Below are positions 10,715 to 13,685 of a stretch of 13,685 nucleotides of DNA, piece by piece. The notes beneath the pieces are model-generated. The model made no database searches, was not told the origin of the DNA, and saw only the letters and a list, made by a program, of their open reading frames with translations. This DNA comes from Betaproteobacteria bacterium (GTDB lineage: Bacteria > Pseudomonadota > Gammaproteobacteria > Burkholderiales > SG8-39), in the NCBI GenBank assembly GCA_011391185.1, contig JAABRB010000058.1, positions 1 through 13,685 of the forward strand, in the 5' to 3' direction. A program made the translations under genes and the position numbers. The number at the start of each line of letters is the position of its first letter. Position 1 is the stretch's first letter.

Positions 10715-10918
10715 CTACCAGTTCAAGTAGGCCGGGCCGTAGTGGTAACCGATCTGCACGCCGAGCGCGTAATCGTCGGCGCCGGAGAGCAGTTCGGGGG
10801 CGGGCATGCGGCGCCGCGCACGGGCGCTCTCGCCGGCGAGAAATCCCGCCGCAAAATCGAAAGTCCAGCCGGTTTTCTCGGCAAGCTGCACGGCCTCGTT
10901 TTTCATCAGGGTCAGCAT
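10715..10918 (-). CDS. Small 67-aa protein of unknown function, RMF-like pattern, sigma-54 controlled
   Basis: I do not recognise this protein with certainty. The 67-residue frame starts at ATG 10918, seven bases after a strong GGAGG Shine-Dalgarno, and a sigma-54 -24/-12 element lies about 42 nt upstream of the ATG, so expression is well supported. It has no signal peptide or membrane segment and is probably cytoplasmic. Two short segments resemble each other, FAAGFLAGE (22-30) and YALGVQIGY (50-58), each with A-x-G-x-x-x-G, joined by an Arg/Pro-rich linker ([10 protein letters not shown]). The pattern G-[FY]-x-A-G, then Pro and Leu at similar spacing, then L-G and an aromatic residue, resembles ribosome modulation factor (55 residues in E. 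coli). That comparison is from memory and the similarity is weak. The gene lies beyond the DUF1631 terminator, so it is an independent unit. Confidence refers to it being a real gene; an RMF-like role is about 0.25. Confidence 0.8.
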   Translation of the reverse strand: MLTLMKNEAVQLAEKTGWTFDFAAGFLAGESARARRRMPAPELLSGADDYALGVQIGYHYGPAYLNW

Positions 10919-10959
10919 TTTGGTCCTCCACCTAGTTTGAGACTGCCTGACCCATATAA

Positions 10960-10975
10960 AGCAACCCGCGTGCCA
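10960..10975 (-). promoter_or_regulatory. Sigma-54 (RpoN) -24/-12 promoter for the 67-aa gene
   Basis: The minus strand reads TGGCACG (10975-10969), four bases, then TTGCT (10964-10960). This matches the RpoN consensus TGGCACG-N4-TTGC[AT] at every defined position, with the GG and GC doublets 12 bp apart as required. Transcription would start near 10949, leaving a ~31-nt leader containing the GGAGG ribosome binding site. Sigma-54 promoters need an activator ATPase bound upstream, so the gene should be off without a specific signal, such as nitrogen or carbon status. The activator is unknown. Confidence 0.85.
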
Positions 10976-11137
10976 CGCCGGTCCGATCGCGGGCCTAATC
11001 CACATCTGGAATCAATGGCCTTTGTGCAGAATTCCCGCGCGACGGGCTTCGCACGCACGAGGCAAGGCGCGGCTGGAGGGGGATCGCGGTCACCCGGCGC
11101 CGGAAAGACCCCTGCGTGCCTCCCCGTGACCCCGTTT

Positions 11138-11156
11138 CGGGTGCCTCCAGCACCCG
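11138..11156. promoter_or_regulatory. Inverted repeat, candidate activator (enhancer) site for the sigma-54 promoter
   Basis: CGGGTGC-CTCCA-GCACCCG is a perfect 7-bp dyad with 5-bp spacer, centred about 198 bp upstream of the predicted start of the 67-aa gene, within the usual range for sigma-54 enhancer sites. It is not an NtrC site, whose half-sites run the other way (GCAC then GTGC). It could equally be an RNA hairpin in GC-rich DNA. Confidence 0.3.
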
Positions 11157-11254
11157 CAGGACCGGGACGTTCCGCTTGGCGTCGAACCTTTGACAGCTTC
11201 GCCGCATCCCCCACGTCGAATTTCCCACGCTGTCGCGTCGCGGTGAGCGTCGAG

Positions 11255-11297
11255 AAAACAAAAAAATAGGGCCAGGCGCTTCTCGCAATCCTGGCCC
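11255..11297 (-). terminator. Intrinsic terminator of the DUF1631 gene
   Basis: On the minus strand GGGCCAGG (11297-11290) and CCTGGCCC (11276-11269) form a perfect 8-bp stem with a 13-nt loop. The stem is followed at once by a T-rich tract, TATTTTTTTGTTTT (11268-11255). It lies 20 nt after the DUF1631 stop codon, the classic Rho-independent layout. Confidence 0.88.
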
Positions 11298-11316
11298 CGC
11301 ACGGAGAGAGGGGGAT

Positions 11317-13659
11317 TCAATGCGCCGGCGCGGGCTCCTTCATCGAGGTGACCATGCTGTTCATGGCACTCTCGACCAGCGGGCTGTCGGAGATCACTTC
11401 CGCGCGTCCGCGCCGGAATGCCTCGGCCAGCGCGCTCGGCTCGAATGCGAGGGCCCGGGCACCGTTCGGGTTGCTGAAGAGGTAGATGCCCTTCAGCGGG
11501 CTGATCCACGTGAGCTTGGCGCGGATGGTCGCCCCGTTCTTCTGGAGAAACTGCACCCACATCCCGCGAACGAGGCTCGATACCAGGTTGTCCCACTTCT
11601 GGCGCGGGTCATGGTCCTCGAAATCGCCGTTGCCTTGCAGCTTGATCTCCTCGATCAGCACGTCCCCCTGATTGACCTGCGTGGCGACCAGCTGGGGTGC
11701 GCCTGCACTCCCGCCTTCGGCCCACACATCCTGGGGTTCGGCCAGCGGCTCCTCGGCCTGCATTTCGTCTCTCGCGTTTGCCGCACCGACGACCTGGAGG
11801 CTTGCCGGGGGCTGGGCGATCGGCCCTGCCGACTGCGCGAGTCCCGATTTCACAGCCTGCGCATGGCAACGCACGAGCTCGGCGAAGAACTTATTGCGCG
11901 ATTCCGGCGGCAGCGCGATGAGATCCATTCCGCCATGCAGCCGCTTGAGGAGTTCCGGCAGGAGGCTGACGAGCTTCTTCCGGTCCTCGCCGTTTTCCTT
12001 GGGCGCCGTGCTCCAGATGAGATCGTCCATCGTTCCGAGCGTGATGGCCCAGCGCTCGCTGCCTTCGCCATGCGCGGCGTAGCTCACGACGAGCGCCCTT
12101 TCCCAGACCCTCTCCAGGTAGGCGCGCACCGGCTCGGGCATGTCGAGCGTGTCGACGCGGCGGCGGACTTCGTCGTTCGCCACGACGCGTGCGATCTCGA
12201 GGCGCTCGCGATCGTGAACGACCTTCGCCGATTGTTCGGAGAACGCGGACAGCCGCTGTTCCTCCTCGGCGAGGAACTCCTCGAGCTCCGTCACGAGACT
12301 GTCGAAGAGATCCAGCTTGCTCTCGAATCCGTTGATCACGCGTTGCACGATGCTGTCGATCTTGGCGTACAGCGGATCGGTTTCGTCCGACGCGCCGGTC
12401 CAGCCGACTGCCGCGGCGGCGAGCGAGTCGAGAAGCTTGCGCGCGGGGTGGGTCTTGTTCGAGAAGAACTTCTTGTCGAGGATCGCGACCTTCAGGATCG
12501 GGATCTGGAGACGGCCGATGAGTGCCTTGATCGCATCGGGGATGCGCTTGTCGTCGAACACGTAATCGAACAGCATCGCGACGATGTCGATCGTCATCGC
12601 GTCCATCTGTCCGAAACCTGCCGCGAGGTCGGTGCCCTTGATCTCGTGCAGGACGTTGGTCTTCCCGGACCGCAGCGCCGAGGCGTCGAGACCGGGGATC
12701 GCCGCGCCGAGGGTCTCGAATCGCCCCTGCTGCAGGTTGGTCAGACCCTGCATCGCGGCGAGGCTTGCCGCGCTCGGCGGGATGATGGGCCACTGGGTGT
12801 TTCCGGTCGCCCCGGGGGCGCCGGCGCCGCGAGGGCCGTTGACCAGTTGCTGAAGAAGCCCGAACCAGTCCTTCGCGTCGACACCGGGAATGTTCGGTGC
12901 CGCCGGGGATTGTGCTCCGGTGGGTCCGGCGCCGGCCGTCTGCTGGGTCTTGCGGGCGCCCAGTCGCACCTGCGGAAGAATGTTGCGCTGGATCAGCAGG
13001 TCGTTCAGACCCTGATAGATCGTCTCGACCTCGTCGATCATGTATTGTTCGATCAGCTTGACGACCGCAGGCTTGGCCAGCCGGCCGAGCTTGAGCGCGT
13101 CGAGCCCGCCCTTGACTGCCGCGCCGATCGTTTCGGGACCGAGCGGATTGTCGTCGTCCTCGAGCTGCGGATTCTGCAGGACCACCGCCATCCGGCGGGT
13201 CAGGGCGTACAGCGCGTCCTTGTTGATCTCGCGCAGCTTGTTGACGAGGTTGCCGAGCACGATGTTGTCCTCGAGGACGCCATCCTCGAGCAGCGACAGC
13301 TCCATCGTGTCCCCGACGGACGACGACGCGGGGCGCCGCCTGACCTCCCGCCGGGCCTTGTCGTTGAATTGAGTCAGGAACTCCCGCTCCACCGCGCCGC
13401 AGAAGGCCTGCAGATTGGCGCGTGCCTCGTCGCGCGCCTCGAAATACTGGTTGCGCATCTCGCGCTCGGTGGAGTTGTACGCCAGCTCGAAGAGATCCTG
13501 CTCGACCTTCCCGAGGACGCCGCGCAGCGCGGAAGAAATCCGGACCAGCGCGAACTCGCGGCATTCCCGCGCGAGCACGAACGACTCGCCGGATCCGCTG
13601 GCAGCGCGCGTCGTCCGTTCGTTCAAGGTGACGACATTCGACGGCAATGGTGACGCCAC
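11317..13659 (-). CDS. DUF1631 family protein, function unknown
   Basis: A 780-residue soluble protein of the DUF1631 family, found mainly in beta- and gammaproteobacteria and with no assigned biochemical role that I know of. It is largely helical. The N-terminal block (about 20-235) includes KVEQDLFELAYNSTEREMRN and YMIDEVETIYQGLNDLLIQR. A Gly/Ala/Pro-rich linker spans about 240-300. A long helical middle, including a Glu-rich coiled-coil-like stretch (ELEEFLAEEEQRLSAFSEQS), leads to a second Ala/Pro/Glu-rich linker. The C-terminal ~80 residues (from about 699) hold a small beta domain reading GMWVQF, KLTWISPLKGIYLFSN and GARALAFEPSALAE, which resembles PilZ-type barrels in pattern but lacks an RxxxR c-di-GMP motif. 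The start is GTG 13659, supported by AGGAGG (13667-13672, minus strand) seven bases before it. The promoter lies outside the window, and a strong terminator follows the stop. Confidence 0.88.
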   Translation of the reverse strand: MASPLPSNVVTLNERTTRAASGSGESFVLARECREFALVRISSALRGVLGKVEQDLFELAYNSTEREMRNQYFEARDEARANLQAFCGAVEREFLTQFNDKARREVRRRPASSSVGDTMELSLLEDGVLEDNIVLGNLVNKLREINKDALYALTRRMAVVLQNPQLEDDDNPLGPETIGAAVKGGLDALKLGRLAKPAVVKLIEQYMIDEVETIYQGLNDLLIQRNILPQVRLGARKTQQTAGAGPTGAQSPAAPNIPGVDAKDWFGLLQQLVNGPRGAGAPGATGNTQWPIIPPSAASLAAMQGLTNLQQGRFETLGAAIPGLDASALRSGKTNVLHEIKGTDLAAGFGQMDAMTIDIVAMLFDYVFDDKRIPDAIKALIGRLQIPILKVAILDKKFFSNKTHPARKLLDSLAAAAVGWTGASDETDPLYAKIDSIVQRVINGFESKLDLFDSLVTELEEFLAEEEQRLSAFSEQSAKVVHDRERLEIARVVANDEVRRRVDTLDMPEPVRAYLERVWERALVVSYAAHGEGSERWAITLGTMDDLIWSTAPKENGEDRKKLVSLLPELLKRLHGGMDLIALPPESRNKFFAELVRCHAQAVKSGLAQSAGPIAQPPASLQVVGAANARDEMQAEEPLAEPQDVWAEGGSAGAPQLVATQVNQGDVLIEEIKLQGNGDFEDHDPRQKWDNLVSSLVRGMWVQFLQKNGATIRAKLTWISPLKGIYLFSNPNGARALAFEPSALAEAFRRGRAEVISDSPLVESAMNSMVTSMKEPAPAH

Positions 13660-13666
13660 GGCACAC

Positions 13667-13672
13667 CCTCCT
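13667..13672 (-). promoter_or_regulatory. Shine-Dalgarno deciding the GTG start of the DUF1631 gene
   Basis: A full AGGAGG on the minus strand with 7-nt spacing to GTG 13659 fixes the non-ATG start. The next in-frame methionine is more than 60 residues downstream, inside the conserved region. Confidence 0.8.
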
Positions 13673-13685
13673 GCGGGCCACGCCC

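Larger units (their letters stand above)
10919..11316. other. 398-nt intergenic region with sigma-54 control elements and a terminator
   Basis: No credible gene lies here. From the small-gene side it holds the Shine-Dalgarno and short leader (10919-10949), the sigma-54 element (10960-10975), an AATCAA (11010-11015) that could be half of an IHF site, a dyad at 11138-11156 and the DUF1631 terminator at 11255-11297. Open frames crossing it on either strand lack ribosome binding sites and conserved motifs. Confidence 0.6.

Noticed and set aside
10494..10730. Plus-strand small frames between the VOC and 67-aa genes
   Set aside because: No ribosome binding site, low-complexity Arg/Gly composition and overlap with the well-supported minus-strand gene.
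11138..11156. NtrC binding site
   Set aside because: NtrC half-sites are GCAC...GTGC; here the order is GGTGC...GCACC, so only a generic dyad is claimed.
11187..11220. Plus-strand sigma-70 promoter starting with TTGACA near 11190
   Set aside because: No acceptable -10 box follows at 16-18 bp, and there is no downstream plus-strand gene.
11320..13653. 777-codon open frame on the plus strand opposite DUF1631
   Set aside because: It is an antisense shadow created by high GC codon bias; the minus-strand frame has a Shine-Dalgarno, family similarity and a terminator.

Overview
The window is GC-rich DNA from a proteobacterium. The full-length DUF1631 protein, the single-chain methylmalonyl-CoA mutase clustered with meaB-pccB-pccA, the two-subunit KorAB enzyme and a consensus sigma-54 promoter together point most to a betaproteobacterium (Burkholderiales, Rhodocyclales or a relative). 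That placement is inferred from gene content; no rRNA or tRNA is present to confirm it.

Layout. (1) Positions 1-2242, + strand: the 3' part of korA and all of korB, a thiamine-diphosphate 2-oxoacid:ferredoxin oxidoreductase. (2) 2248-2394: two inverted copies of a double-hairpin intergenic repeat, filling the gap between the convergent korB and GntR genes. (3) 2397-3098, - strand: a GntR/FCD regulator, divergent from the next operon. (4) 3089-3232: the divergent control region, with a perfect 16-bp palindrome over the regulator's start codon, a second small dyad, promoter-like elements facing both ways and a 12-bp tandem repeat in the leader. (5) 3233-9950, + strand: a tight four-gene operon, methylmalonyl-CoA mutase, MeaB, propionyl-CoA carboxylase beta and propionyl-CoA carboxylase alpha. 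(6) 9973-10455, - strand: a VOC/glyoxalase-fold protein that may supply the missing methylmalonyl-CoA epimerase step. (7) 10715-10918, - strand: a 67-aa protein with a strong ribosome binding site and a textbook sigma-54 promoter. (8) 11317-13659, - strand: a 780-aa DUF1631 protein ending in a clear intrinsic terminator.

How they work together. The operon carboxylates propionyl-CoA (PccAB) to (S)-methylmalonyl-CoA. After epimerisation the B12-dependent mutase makes succinyl-CoA, and MeaB loads and protects the mutase cofactor. KorAB interconverts succinyl-CoA + CO2 and 2-oxoglutarate using ferredoxin, so it could draw on the same succinyl-CoA pool. The GntR regulator is the obvious candidate controller of the operon.

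The least explained part is the segment around 10.7-11.2 kb. A small gene of unknown function, loosely reminiscent of ribosome modulation factor, sits there under what reads as a perfect sigma-54 -24/-12 element.
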